Shown here: in pieces, positions 50,169 to 59,494 of the stretch
How the letters are laid out: every line of letters starts with the position of its first letter
Position numbering within the stretch: the stretch's first letter is position 1
NCBI RefSeq assembly: GCF_052113705.1
Contig: NZ_JBGQOG010000021.1
Span: forward strand, 14,824 to 78,823
Length of the DNA stretch: 64,000 bases
From: JBGQOG01 sp052113705
GTDB lineage: Bacteria; Pseudomonadota; Alphaproteobacteria; Rhodobacterales; Rhodobacteraceae
Reading direction: 5' to 3'
Made by a program: the position numbers and the translations under genes
The notes under the pieces: model-generated
Told to the model about the DNA's origin: nothing
What the model saw: the letters and a program-made list of their open reading frames with translations, nothing else
Database searches by the model: none

Positions 50169-52103
50169 ATGATCCGTGCGCTTGATCTGATGGAGCCGGA
50201 AGAGACGGTGGGCAATCTCTGGCACGGCTGGGCGCAGCATTTGGCCCCGCCCACTGGCCATTCGGCGGCGGCGGTGGCGCTGGCCGATTTGCGGCCCAGT
50301 CTGGTGGTGCTGTTCCGTGCCCTTGGTGGTTCGGCGGCGGTCGAGATTGCTGCCGCGCCGCCCGAGGTGACCCGCCACCGCCGCAGCCTGCGGCGGCAAT
50401 TGGGCGCGCTGGAGGAACAGCAGTATTGCGCCGCATTTGACGGTCGGCATTTGCGGCTACCGACCGCGCTGGATGTGTTTCCCGAGACCGCGCTGAACCG
50501 CGCCGCCTATCTGTGGCTGACCGCATTGGCGGCATTGGCCGAACCTCTGCCGCGCGCCACAGATCCGCTCGTGGCCGATCTGGCGCAATGTGCCGCGATG
50601 CAGGCGGCGACGCATAAGCTGCGCGGCCTTTGCCCGGGGCTGCACGGGCCCTACCGCGCATTGCGACAGGCGCTGCCGCCGCGTTCCGACCCCCGCCTCC
50701 ACTTCGGCCCCGCGCTCTTGCATCCTGCCGAGGCTGCGGTGGCCGAAATCGTGGCCTGGGTGCTTGGCGGTCCTGCGCCGCTTTCTGATGCCGCGCAGCA
50801 TCTTTTGCGGGACCATGAGGCCGGAACCCTGACCGCCCCGCGGGGCTACCGACCGATGCCGGATCTGCCACTCTGGCTGCGGCTGACCCCGGTGCAGCCT
50901 GCCGGGGCGGCAGCGGAACCGGATGCCGAGGCCCCCCAGGCGCCGATGTTGCCCGGCCGCCTGCACAAAAAGGCGCAGCGGCAGTTGCAGGAGCAAAGCA
51001 ACCGCAAGGACAGCTTTATCATTCACCGCTTTGAGGCGATCCTGAGCTGGGTGGAGAGCATGAACCTCAACCGCAGCACCGATGATGATGACCCGGAAAC
51101 CGCCCAAAAGGCGGCGGAGGATCAGAACCAGATCACCCTCACCAAACATGACCGCAAGATTGCCACCCGGCTGCGGCTGCATCTGGATCTGGCACCGCAG
51201 GATGCCGAGCATGAGCGGCTGGCCGGTGTCTTTACCTATCCCGAATGGAACCACCGTAGCGAAAGTTATCAGCCCGATCACTGCCGGGTGTTGGAGGCGC
51301 CGCCGCTGTGCGATCCCGCTCCTGATACCGCGGCGGATCTTGCGTTGCAAAAGCGGGTCCGGCGGCAATTTGAGGCGCTGCGGCAGGCCCGGCGATGGTC
51401 CTCGCGCCAGCTCGAGGGCGACGAGCTGGACCTCGCGGCGCTGATCGAGGCGCAGGTGGATCAGCGGGCAAGGGGGCAGGGCAGCGACCGGATCTTTCGC
51501 GCGCGGCGGCAAAATCACCGCGACCTCTCGGTGGCGATCCTGATGGATTGCTCACGCTCGACTGAAAGCCATCTGGGTGATTTGCAGGTGATCGAGGTGG
51601 CGCGGCAGGCGCTGGGGGCATTGGCGGGCGGCATCGACGCTTTGGGGGACCGGCTGGCGATCTGGGGGTTCAGTTCGCTGCGCCGCGACCGGGTGTTCCT
51701 GACCCGCTGCAAAGGCTTTGATCAGCCGATGTCACCAGTGGTTTCGCACGCCATCCACAGCCTGCGCCCCGGTCATTATACCCGGCTGGGGGCGGCCCTG
51801 CGCCATGTCTCGGCGCAACTGGCGCCCGAGCAGACGGCGCATCGGCTGCTTCTGGTGCTGACCGATGGCAAACCCAATGATCTGGACCATTATGAAGGGC
51901 AATATGGCATCGAAGACAGCCGCAGAGCGGTGGCGGAGGCGCGGGCGCTGGGGCAGTCGGTGCACGGCGTGGTGATCGATGCCGAGGGGCAGGATTGGTT
52001 CGCCCGCATCTTTGGCCGCGCGGGCTTTACGCTGATGCCGGCTCCCACACGCCTGCCTCTGGCCTTGCCCGCCATTTACCGCAACCTGACCGAGGAGCGC
52101 TGA
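50169..52103 (+). CDS. norD: NorD, VWA-domain NO reductase activation protein
   Basis: A 644-residue protein with a C-terminal von Willebrand factor A domain. The MIDAS motif is MDCSRSTES (~458-466), with TDGKPNDLDHYEG (~562) completing it. The middle is acidic and charged (STDDDDPETAQKAAEDQNQ). It works as the MIDAS partner of NorQ in maturing NorB. Length is usual for NorD. Confidence 0.95.
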   Translation: MIRALDLMEPEETVGNLWHGWAQHLAPPTGHSAAAVALADLRPSLVVLFRALGGSAAVEIAAAPPEVTRHRRSLRRQLGALEEQQYCAAFDGRHLRLPTALDVFPETALNRAAYLWLTALAALAEPLPRATDPLVADLAQCAAMQAATHKLRGLCPGLHGPYRALRQALPPRSDPRLHFGPALLHPAEAAVAEIVAWVLGGPAPLSDAAQHLLRDHEAGTLTAPRGYRPMPDLPLWLRLTPVQPAGAAAEPDAEAPQAPMLPGRLHKKAQRQLQEQSNRKDSFIIHRFEAILSWVESMNLNRSTDDDDPETAQKAAEDQNQITLTKHDRKIATRLRLHLDLAPQDAEHERLAGVFTYPEWNHRSESYQPDHCRVLEAPPLCDPAPDTAADLALQKRVRRQFEALRQARRWSSRQLEGDELDLAALIEAQVDQRARGQGSDRIFRARRQNHRDLSVAILMDCSRSTESHLGDLQVIEVARQALGALAGGIDALGDRLAIWGFSSLRRDRVFLTRCKGFDQPMSPVVSHAIHSLRPGHYTRLGAALRHVSAQLAPEQTAHRLLLVLTDGKPNDLDHYEGQYGIEDSRRAVAEARALGQSVHGVVIDAEGQDWFARIFGRAGFTLMPAPTRLPLALPAIYRNLTEER

Positions 52104-52104
52104 G

Positions 52105-52281
52105 ATGCGTTACATGATTTTTCTGATGACGCTGCTGCACGCGGGAAGCGCCGCCGCGGCTGAGTTCCAGCGGCCGATACCGCAGGCACAATCTGCGACG
52201 GTTGAGACCTCCTTCGCATTGGCGGCGCTGGCCCTCGCAATCGCGCTGCTCGGCGTGCATTGGCTGGTCCGGCGCAGATGA
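52105..52281 (+). CDS. small membrane protein at the end of the nor operon (58 aa)
   Basis: Starts one base after the norD stop codon. It begins with a hydrophobic, signal-like stretch (MRYMIFLMTLLHAGSAAAAE), has a Pro/Gln-rich spacer and ends in a membrane helix (FALAALALAIALLGVHWLV) with a basic tail RRR. Overlaps the next small gene by 4 bp (ATGA). Not recognised; the tight packing makes it likely to be real. Confidence 0.65.
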   Translation: MRYMIFLMTLLHAGSAAAAEFQRPIPQAQSATVETSFALAALALAIALLGVHWLVRRR

Positions 52282-52502
52282 TCCGGCTTCCTCCGGTCTG
52301 GCGACTGACCGTGGCGCTTTACCCCCTTGGTGCAGGTGCCAGCGCGATCAACATATTTTTTGGCTCGCTGATCCTGTCGTGGTGGGGTGTTCCGGTCCTG
52401 ACACCGATCGCCGCTTTGGGGTTCGGGCTTTGTCTGGGGGCATTTCCGGCCTGGCTCATTGCGCGCCATTTTCAGCGGTTGATTGCCCGGTGCGGGGAGT
52501 GA
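52278..52502 (+). CDS. small two-helix membrane protein at the end of the nor operon (74 aa)
   Basis: A 74-residue protein with two predicted membrane helices (LYPLGAGASAINIFFGSLIL and TPIAALGFGLCLGAFPAWLI). Coupled to the 58-residue gene by ATGA overlap. It has the size of NorF, which in Paracoccus follows norE, but there is no norE here. The assignment to NorF is not secure, so no symbol is given. Confidence 0.68.
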   Translation: MIRLPPVWRLTVALYPLGAGASAINIFFGSLILSWWGVPVLTPIAALGFGLCLGAFPAWLIARHFQRLIARCGE

Positions 52503-52793
52503 CATTGGTGCTGCAACATGCCGCCAGCGACAAAAAAAGAGAAGCTCTCAGGCCCAGGCGCAACCGGTCATGCCAATCAGGCCATCGCGGTCGATAAGGG
52601 CGGAAAGCCGCCTGACGGCAGTGCGGCTTGGCAGGCGCAGCAACTCATGGGAGCAGCCGTTCGAGCGAACCGCAGCGAAGTCACAGTGGAATCCGCATCG
52701 AGGGACGAGAGGCCGACGTTCGCGGTCCATGACTGCCGGGACTAGACTTTGATGGACGGTGCCTAAGAGGGATCAAGGGCCACGTCTAAGCGA
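52503..52793. other. intergenic region after the nor operon
   Basis: About 290 bp. A 75-codon frame at 52518-52745 has no ribosome site and no family match, so it was not called as a gene. Confidence 0.4.
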
Positions 52794-53624
52794 TCATCCC
52801 TCAATTGCCAGCGAACTCGACAAGACACGATAGGCATCGATTTCTTTCTGCAATGTCGCGATCTTCTGTTCGGCGGTGGCAATCGCGTCGGCACCGGCAA
52901 GGAACCTGCGTGGCAAGGCGGCTTCGCGGTCCAGAGTGATCAGGGCTTGTGCCAGCTTGGCCGGATCGCCGCCCTGCGTGCCGTTGGCGCCGGTCCAGAA
53001 CGCTTCCTGCTGGGCGCGGCGTGCAGCATAGTCGGCGAAAGTCAGTTCCGCATATTGCGTAGATTCGGTGGTCAGCAATTCGGTGCGGAAGAATCCTGGG
53101 CTCACGATCATGGTCTGGATGCCGAAGGGATCGATCTCGGTCTGCAAAGCCTCCATCCAGCCGTCGAGGCCGAATTTTGACGCGGAATAGGCGGTGCAAA
53201 ACTCGTAGCCAACCAGTCCTGCAGTTGACGAGATGGAGATGATTTTGCCCTCGCCCTGGCGTCGCATTGCAGGCAGAAAGGCGCGGGTGACGTTCATCGG
53301 ACCGACGAGACTTGTGGCCAGTTGCAGGTCCATCTGTCGCGAAGAAAGCTCTTCAAAATAACCTGCAAAGAAGCTGGCGGCGTTATTGACCAATACGTCA
53401 ATGCGGCCGAACCGCTCGATGGTGGCTTCGGCGGCAGCAATGGCGTCGTCGGGGCTGGTGACGTCAAGCTTGACGACCAGCAGATTCTCGGACGGTCCGA
53501 AGGCCTCAGCCACCTTTGCCGTGTTGCGACCGGTGGCCACGACCTGATGCCCTGCGGCCAAGGCTGCCTTTGCGATGTGCAGGCCCATTCCGCGACCCGC
53601 ACCAGTGATGAACCAAACGCTCAT
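52794..53624 (-). CDS. short-chain dehydrogenase/reductase
   Basis: A 276-residue classical SDR. Cofactor motif TGAGRGMG (~8-15), NNAAS (~83-87), catalytic Ser in ISISSTAG (~135), YSASK (Tyr and Lys, ~149-153) and the PGFFRTEL loop after it. The start at 53624 is chosen because GGAG lies 8 bases upstream; an alternative ATG is 12 bp further. It follows the LysR gene of module B on the same strand. Confidence 0.93.
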   Translation of the reverse strand: MSVWFITGAGRGMGLHIAKAALAAGHQVVATGRNTAKVAEAFGPSENLLVVKLDVTSPDDAIAAAEATIERFGRIDVLVNNAASFFAGYFEELSSRQMDLQLATSLVGPMNVTRAFLPAMRRQGEGKIISISSTAGLVGYEFCTAYSASKFGLDGWMEALQTEIDPFGIQTMIVSPGFFRTELLTTESTQYAELTFADYAARRAQQEAFWTGANGTQGGDPAKLAQALITLDREAALPRRFLAGADAIATAEQKIATLQKEIDAYRVLSSSLAIEG

Positions 53625-53739
53625 GTCGATCTCCATTTCTGTTGATCGGAAGGTAATGCCCGCCAGGTGCTGAGACTATCCGGCATAATTTTGATGCCCT
53701 TAGAAATTGCGCTTCTGAATTCTGCCGCTGGCCGTGGAA

Positions 53740-54633
53740 TTATCCCCGATACCGAAGCGCCTCCAGCGCCAGCGCGAAGGCTGGAGAATGTTGGCGACGG
53801 CTGGGATAGTAGAGGTGATAACCGGGTATCGGCGGGCTCCAGTCCTCCAGCACCGCCACAAGGCGCCCGGCGTGGATATCGTCCTTCACGATGTCACCGG
53901 CAAAGCAGCCGATCCCGAAGCCTTGCAGCGCCGCGCTGCGCATCAGCGCGAACGTGTTGAAGGTCGCCCGACCTTCTGTGCGCACATTCACCTCGCGGTC
54001 ACCTTTGCGCAGGGTCCAGGTGAAGGTGCCGCCATGCGTCGGCAAGCGCAGATTGATGCAGGCGTGGCTGGTCAGATCCTCGGGGGTCTCGGGTCTTGCG
54101 CGGCCCTCGAAATAGGCAGGTGATGCAGCAAGGATCAGGGGAAAGTCCGGGCTGAGCCGCATCGAGATCATGTCCTTGTCCACATGCTCGCCAAGCCTCA
54201 CCCCGGCATCGAAACGGTCGGCGACAATATCGGCGCGAGCGTAGTCACTGATGATCTCGACCTTGATGTCGGGATAATTGACCAGAACCGGCGCGAGCCT
54301 GGGCCACAAAATTGCTTCTGCGGCATGTTCGACCGTGGTGAAGCGGATGGTGCCTGCGGGCTTGTCGCGCCATTCACTGACGGCGGTAATTTCCGCCTCG
54401 ATCTCGTCAAAGCGCGGTCCGATGCTGTGGAACAGCCGCTCGCCCGCTTCGGTCAGCGAAACGCTGCGGGTGGTGCGGGACAGGAGACGTACACCCAGGC
54501 GGCCTTCCAGCGTGCGCACTGTATAGCTGAGCGCCGACTGCGACACGCCGAGCTTGGCGGCAGCCTTGGTGAAGCTCTGCTCGCGGGCAACGGCGATGAA
54601 GGCGAGAAAATCGTTCAGGTTGTCCCGCCGCAT
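53740..54633 (-). CDS. LysR family transcriptional regulator (module B)
   Basis: A 297-residue regulator of the same length and type as the one at 35761: helix-turn-helix (SFTKAAAKLGVSQSALSYTV), FDAGVRLGEHV, and C-terminal WSPPIPGYHLYYPSRRQHSP. Divergent from the hydrolase gene at 54738, with a palindrome in the gap. It should control module B. Confidence 0.92.
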   Translation of the reverse strand: MRRDNLNDFLAFIAVAREQSFTKAAAKLGVSQSALSYTVRTLEGRLGVRLLSRTTRSVSLTEAGERLFHSIGPRFDEIEAEITAVSEWRDKPAGTIRFTTVEHAAEAILWPRLAPVLVNYPDIKVEIISDYARADIVADRFDAGVRLGEHVDKDMISMRLSPDFPLILAASPAYFEGRARPETPEDLTSHACINLRLPTHGGTFTWTLRKGDREVNVRTEGRATFNTFALMRSAALQGFGIGCFAGDIVKDDIHAGRLVAVLEDWSPPIPGYHLYYPSRRQHSPAFALALEALRYRG

Positions 54634-54670
54634 TCATAAATCCCTTTTCTAGGTCCATGCCAATAATGCC

Positions 54671-54686
54671 GTCTAATCCGCTAGAC
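54671..54686. promoter_or_regulatory. LysR-type binding site, module B
   Basis: GTCTA-ATCCGC-TAGAC, 5-bp perfect arms, in the 104-bp gap between the LysR and hydrolase genes. Confidence 0.5.
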
Positions 54687-54737
54687 CGCAATTCCCTACC
54701 TCTTCTGCACAGGACGAGATCAGCAGGAGAGACGCAA

Positions 54738-55799
54738 ATGACGGCAACAGACATTGAAGCAGTTCAGGCAACCTCGGCGGGCCGCATCAGCAGACGACAG
54801 CTGCTGCTCTCCGGATCGGCAGTGGGGGCCGCATACCTGCTGCCCATGGCCACTTACGCCCAATCGGGCAACACAGCCTCAGGAGAGATCGACATGCAAG
54901 GTGTGGAGTTCAACAACAACGGCATCACCATGGCGGGGAACATTTACTACCCGCCCGGCTTTGACGGCAGCCGAAAGTACCCAGCCATCGTCAGCATCCA
55001 CCCCGGTGGCGGGGTCAAGGAGCAGACGGCGGGGCTTTATGCCGCAAGGCTGGCCGCAGAAGGCTTTGTGACGCTCGCCTTTGACGCCTCCCATCAGGGT
55101 GCCAGCGGTGGTATGCCGCGTTACCTCGATGATCCGATGCGTCGGGTGGGCGATATCTACAGCGCCGTGGACTATCTGACCTCGCTGGCCTTCGTCGATG
55201 CCGACCGGATCGGCGCATTGGGCATCTGTGCGGGCAGTGGTGCTGCCATCAAGGCCTCAACGACAGAACGCCGCATCAAGGCGGTTGCGACCGTCAGTGC
55301 GGTAGATGTGGGGGCCGCGACGCGCAAGGGTTGGGATGGCAAGGCGTCCGAGGCCGACCAGATCGCGACGCTTGACTATGTGGGACAGCTCCGCACGGCC
55401 GAAGCGGCGGGCGCGGCCCCGACCTACGGCAACTACGTTCCGGCCGTCGGTGACACCACGGCGCCCCGCGATCTGCAGGAAGCGGCGGATTACTATCTGA
55501 CGCCGCGCGGTCAACACCCGAACGCGCCGAACCGACTGCTTCTGACAAGCGTCAGCTATTTGGTCGCCTTCACCGGCTTCGACCGGATCGAGACGCTGCT
55601 GACCCAACCGCTGCTGGTCGTGGCGGGCAGCGAGGCGGGCTCGCTGTGGCACAGCGAAGAACTGCATTCCAAGGCCGCCGCGACTGACAAGGAGTTGTTC
55701 ATCGTCAACGGTGCGACGCACATGGACCTTTACGACGGCGCGGGCGTGGATACGGCGATGGCGAAAGTCGGCCCGTTCTTCACTAGCAAACTGGCATGA
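54738..55799 (+). CDS. alpha/beta hydrolase with Tat-type signal
   Basis: A 353-residue exported hydrolase. The signal contains SRRQLLLSGSAVGAAYLLPM (~19-38), a twin-arginine type. Conserved parts: SIHPGGGVKEQTAGLYAARL (oxyanion loop), the nucleophile elbow GICAGSGAAI (~161), where Cys or Ser could be the nucleophile, VVAGSEAGSLWHSEELH and late His in GATHMDLYD. Resembles dienelactone-hydrolase/X-Pro-peptidase-like hydrolases. First gene of module B's plus-strand operon. Confidence 0.85.
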   Translation: MTATDIEAVQATSAGRISRRQLLLSGSAVGAAYLLPMATYAQSGNTASGEIDMQGVEFNNNGITMAGNIYYPPGFDGSRKYPAIVSIHPGGGVKEQTAGLYAARLAAEGFVTLAFDASHQGASGGMPRYLDDPMRRVGDIYSAVDYLTSLAFVDADRIGALGICAGSGAAIKASTTERRIKAVATVSAVDVGAATRKGWDGKASEADQIATLDYVGQLRTAEAAGAAPTYGNYVPAVGDTTAPRDLQEAADYYLTPRGQHPNAPNRLLLTSVSYLVAFTGFDRIETLLTQPLLVVAGSEAGSLWHSEELHSKAAATDKELFIVNGATHMDLYDGAGVDTAMAKVGPFFTSKLA

Positions 55800-55933
55800 T
55801 CGAGCTTGTGTCAGGAAGGCCCTTCCTTCCTGACACTTCTTCACCCGCAGCGCCTCGGCGCGTTCTGTCGGGTTCGATCCGTGTGGCTCGTCCCCAATCC
55901 GCAAGTGCAATCCCGGTTCGAAAGGACACCGAC

Positions 55934-56401
55934 ATGATCCTCAGTTTTCGACCCCTGACCGTTGTTGTCTTCTGTATCGCAGGTCTTTTCAGCACGTCGA
56001 CGATGGCCCAGACAAACCGCGCGACCTTCCCCGCCAACTTCGACGAGATGGTGATGTATGGGGATTACCGTCGTGGCTCAGGTGGCGAGCTCGCCTATGC
56101 CCTGCTGGAAACCATCGCGATTGCGAAATCCGGCCAGCCGCTGCCGCCAGGCACCGTTCTAGTGCTGGAAATCTACAATGACGGTGCCCTCGTCAGCTAT
56201 TTCGTGATGGAAAAGGGCGAAGGCTGGGGTCTCGACTTCGCCGAGGAAGATCGAGCTGGCGACTGGCATTTTCAGCAGTTCGGCACCGACAGGACCGTCC
56301 GCCGAGAAGCCCTCGCTGACCGCTGCGTGTCCTGCCATCAGGGTGCTGCCGAGAACGACTTCATGTTCACCTGGGGCCGCATGCAGGACTACATGCCGTG
56401 A
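55934..56401 (+). CDS. cytochrome P460-like c-type haem protein (B)
   Basis: A 155-residue exported protein. Signal peptide at 1-25 (cleavage after STMA). Haem c site CVSCHQ near residue 134, preceded by VSYFVMEKGEGWGLDFAEED and WHFQQFGTDRTV, and followed by NDFMFTWGRMQDY. This matches the module A protein (CQSCHQ, EFMFTYNDLR). AAAGGA lies upstream. The stop overlaps the GTG start of the DUF4405 gene. Confidence 0.82.
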   Translation: MILSFRPLTVVVFCIAGLFSTSTMAQTNRATFPANFDEMVMYGDYRRGSGGELAYALLETIAIAKSGQPLPPGTVLVLEIYNDGALVSYFVMEKGEGWGLDFAEEDRAGDWHFQQFGTDRTVRREALADRCVSCHQGAAENDFMFTWGRMQDYMP

Positions 56402-57123
56402 ACGTCCCGTTTTCCCTGCGCCTGATCCTCGACCTTGCGGCCGTCTGCCTGCTGCTGGTGGCTTTGGCCTACGGCTGGCTGGGGAACCTGGCGCATGAGT
56501 TGATCGGCACGGCAATGTTCGCGTTGCTCGTCAGCCACAACATCTTCAACCGGCGCTGGTATGGCACGATCCCGCGGCGCACCCGCGCACCCCGCACCCT
56601 GATCACGCGGGTGATCAACCTGTCGCTGCTGGTCACCATGCTGACCCTGCTGGTGACAAGCCTTCTGATCTCGCGCGAAGTCTTCGCCTTCTTGCCTCTG
56701 ACCAGCACCTTCACCGCTCGGCAGATCCACAATCTCGTCGGCTATCTGGCGTTGATGATCGCGGGGGCTCATCTCGGCCTGCACTGGACGATGCTGATGG
56801 GGTATGTGAGCGGCAGGCTGGGCATCAACCTCGATCGTCGCTGGACAATGATAACCGTGCGTTGTCTGGCCGCAGCGATTGCTGCTTATGGGGTATACGG
56901 CCTGTACAAGCTGAACGTCGTGGCAAAGTTACTTCTGCAGCCGTCGTTGGAGTTCTGGGACTTCGAAGGAGAAACCCCGACCTTCTTCGGCCACCTCGCC
57001 GGGATCGTCGGAATGTGCGCTTTCGTCGCATATTACGCTTGGAAGTTCGTCGGTGCCAACAGACGCATAGAGCCATCGGCCGGTCAAAAATCGGGCTTTG
57101 CACAGCCCCCCGAGCAGTTGTAA
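56398..57123 (+). CDS. DUF4405 domain protein, predicted membrane b-type cytochrome (B)
   Basis: A 241-residue membrane protein from a GTG start that overlaps the previous stop by 4 bp. Predicted helices with His pairs: GNLAHELIGT, LLVSHNIFNRRWYG, RQIHNLVGYLALM, AGAHLGLHWTML. Paralogue of 34468-35181 (both share YGWLGN/YWWLGN, RRWxG and LLVTSLLIS). It probably exchanges electrons between the quinone pool and the P460-like protein. Confidence 0.85.
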   Translation: MNVPFSLRLILDLAAVCLLLVALAYGWLGNLAHELIGTAMFALLVSHNIFNRRWYGTIPRRTRAPRTLITRVINLSLLVTMLTLLVTSLLISREVFAFLPLTSTFTARQIHNLVGYLALMIAGAHLGLHWTMLMGYVSGRLGINLDRRWTMITVRCLAAAIAAYGVYGLYKLNVVAKLLLQPSLEFWDFEGETPTFFGHLAGIVGMCAFVAYYAWKFVGANRRIEPSAGQKSGFAQPPEQL

Positions 57124-58223
57124 GCGGCTATGCCCGCTGTGGCGTCATTATTCACGAACAGCCGGGATGACAGGAACTGCGCGTTGACAGGAAGGTCGAT
57201 GCTAATCCTCTGCTCGAACGCCGCGCTCGGAAACCTCTTCGACCACCAGCACCCATATCTGGCTGCGATTGGGTGAAGCGGAAATGAAGAGGGTCAGCAA
57301 CCTACTCGTCGCGATGTTGAACCGCGCCCCTAATGTCGGACGGTGTCGGCGCACGAGTGGCGTAGTTTGCGACCAACTGACAATGGATGCGCGCGTCGCG
57401 CCGGAAGCCGATGCGGATGCCGTTTACAGGCCTGCGCGGTGGCGTGGAAACCGCTTGGTTAGCCACCTCCTAAGGCTGCTTTGGCGACGCTGCTCCGCAG
57501 CACAACACAAAGGCTGGACGGCAGTATTGGGTCGGGCGCGCCCGTGGAGCGATGCGCATCAGCTCGACCGGGAACGTCGGCTCCCTGCGCTTTGCTGCCG
57601 CTGCTCGCGATCTACGCTGCAAGTGCAGCGAATGGCAGCAAGGTCCGCATCAGCGACATTCGCCCCCGGATTTTGCTGCGCCAGGCAATGAACGGCCGCT
57701 TCGGGGAAGCCGCACCGCAGCGCGGAAACGCTCTCGACCGGCGGCAATGGGCCGATCAGGTCGGTCCGACGGCGTGGGCGTCAGGTGGGGCTCGCCTCAT
57801 TGCGGCATCATGCGGCGCTGCATCTCGCAGGCTCAGAAGGCTCGGGCCGCCCAATTCGGCGCTGCTTCGTCGGCCGAAGCCGAGCCATCTCCGCAGCGCA
57901 AGGTCCCCGAAATTGCTGCCAGGGCTGGGTGCAGTAAAGTCCAGGGCGGATGTATCAATATGCGCGACTTGATGTGCGAGTATTGCAAATTGTTAACCAT
58001 CAGGACCAAGGTCAGGTGATGAAGACAGTTCATTTTAGAATCTCTTCGCTCTTCTAAATGCAGCCATTTGCGTGAACTTCTATTTCTGCTTTTTCCCCTC
58101 GTTCCTTTCGCGGCAGAGGCCCGGCCATTTCCAATGTCGGACCCTCACATGATTGAAGCCCTCGGGGGCCTTTTCCGAAACCTGCCGTGCTGGACCTTCT
58201 GCGCATCGGATGCCGAAACCCTG
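57124..58223. other. 1.1-kb region without a recognised gene
   Basis: Several frames are open because of high GC, but none has a family signature with a ribosome site. It may hold decayed sequence. The convergent lipoprotein gene ends at its right side. Confidence 0.45.
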
Positions 58224-59420
58224 CTATTTCTCCGTCGTGCATAATCCGGGCTCAGCATTGCGGCAGGGATCGACGTTTGGCTGCTCGCGGACGGGCACGC
58301 TGGTCGGTACGCGGCTTCTCGGCTTTGGTGCATTGTCGCGCTCCGCCACCCGCTTTGCCATGATTGCCTCCGCCTCAGACCGGGTCGGAGAATCGCACCG
58401 CCACTCGACCGGCGGCATGGAGTTCTTGTAGCGCTCAGGGGGATAGATGTAGCCAATCGCGCAAAGGGTGAGTACATCCCCCGAACCGGGTTCGCCCGCT
58501 CCGCTGCCCGCCGCCACGGGAGAAGGGCCGGTCTTGTCCCTGTGGGTCTGCGCAAAGCCCTCCTCCTGCCGCTGGAAGCCGGAGATGCCCTGCGACACCC
58601 CTTGGGCAATCATCTGCCCTGTCGTCGTGTCGCGCGCCTGCCGGTCAGACTCGACCCGGGCGCGCAGATCGGCCTGCAGCCGCTTCGACTCCGCAGCTTC
58701 GGAGGCAAGGTCCCGCGACAGGTCGGCGCGCATCCGCTGCTGCAGGTCCTGCGCAAGTGCTTGCACTGCCGTACGTTCTCCAGGCGGCATCGCAGCTGCG
58801 ATTTCGCGCAGGACCTGCGCCGCTCCCTTGCCGTCAGAGTTAGGGGGAATCTCCATCCACATGCGGAAGCCAGACATAGGCAGGGACGACTCAGTGCCGG
58901 AAATCTCGATGACCGCCGGGCGCTGACCGGAATACAGCAGGAAGCTGCGATGGCGGACCTCGCCATTTTTCGTCCGGCCGGAGCTGCTGGCGACGGCAAC
59001 GGGGGGGAACATCCGCATGATCTCGGCGCGCAACTTCTCAGGACGCAGCCCCAGAGTCGGACGCGCCTCGCAGGCAAAGACCGGCCCGTCGCTGCGCACA
59101 AGCTCGCTGAGATAGCCAAAATCACTGCCGCGGTGAAAACCGCGCCAGACCTGCCAGTTGATCGTGTTGCCAAAATCGGTATCTCTGTCGCCCTCGAAAA
59201 GCGGCGGGACAATCGTCCCTCGTGCTGGCCAGCTGCCGCCAAAGGTGGTGGCCTGGGCCTGCGCGAGGTCGAGGTTTCCACATTTTTCGGTGATTGCACC
59301 GAGATAGACGGTTGTCCGGGCAGCCATCGCGGATTGTGAGGCACTTGGCCCACCCGAGGTGGTCACGCAGGCGGAGAGTGTCAGGAACGCCGCTGTAAAT
59401 TCGGCCTTGAAGCTTCGCAT
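58224..59420 (-). CDS. predicted lipoprotein of unknown function
   Basis: A 398-residue protein. The start at 59420 (MRSFKAEFTAAFLTLSACVT) is preferred over 59441 because GGAAGG lies in front of it and because it gives a short lipoprotein signal with lipobox LSAC (Cys near 18). Middle part is alpha/beta. Residues ~240-300 are a charged, Arg/Ala/Gln-rich predicted coiled coil (SRDLASEAAESKRLQADLRA, then RVESDRQARD). The C-terminal third has Cys pairs and low-complexity Pro/Arg. Not recognised. Last gene of a minus-strand pair with the LuxR-type regulator. Confidence 0.72.
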   Translation of the reverse strand: MRSFKAEFTAAFLTLSACVTTSGGPSASQSAMAARTTVYLGAITEKCGNLDLAQAQATTFGGSWPARGTIVPPLFEGDRDTDFGNTINWQVWRGFHRGSDFGYLSELVRSDGPVFACEARPTLGLRPEKLRAEIMRMFPPVAVASSSGRTKNGEVRHRSFLLYSGQRPAVIEISGTESSLPMSGFRMWMEIPPNSDGKGAAQVLREIAAAMPPGERTAVQALAQDLQQRMRADLSRDLASEAAESKRLQADLRARVESDRQARDTTTGQMIAQGVSQGISGFQRQEEGFAQTHRDKTGPSPVAAGSGAGEPGSGDVLTLCAIGYIYPPERYKNSMPPVEWRCDSPTRSEAEAIMAKRVAERDNAPKPRSRVPTSVPVREQPNVDPCRNAEPGLCTTEK

Positions 59421-59494
59421 GGGGGCCTTCCAGAGTTGCACGCTCCTCTACTCTAGCCCGGCCCGCCATGCTGGCACATCCCCCGTTTGGGGGA

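Noticed and set aside
52518..52745. 75-codon frame after the nor operon
   Set aside because: No ribosome binding site, no family match, charged low-complexity translation.
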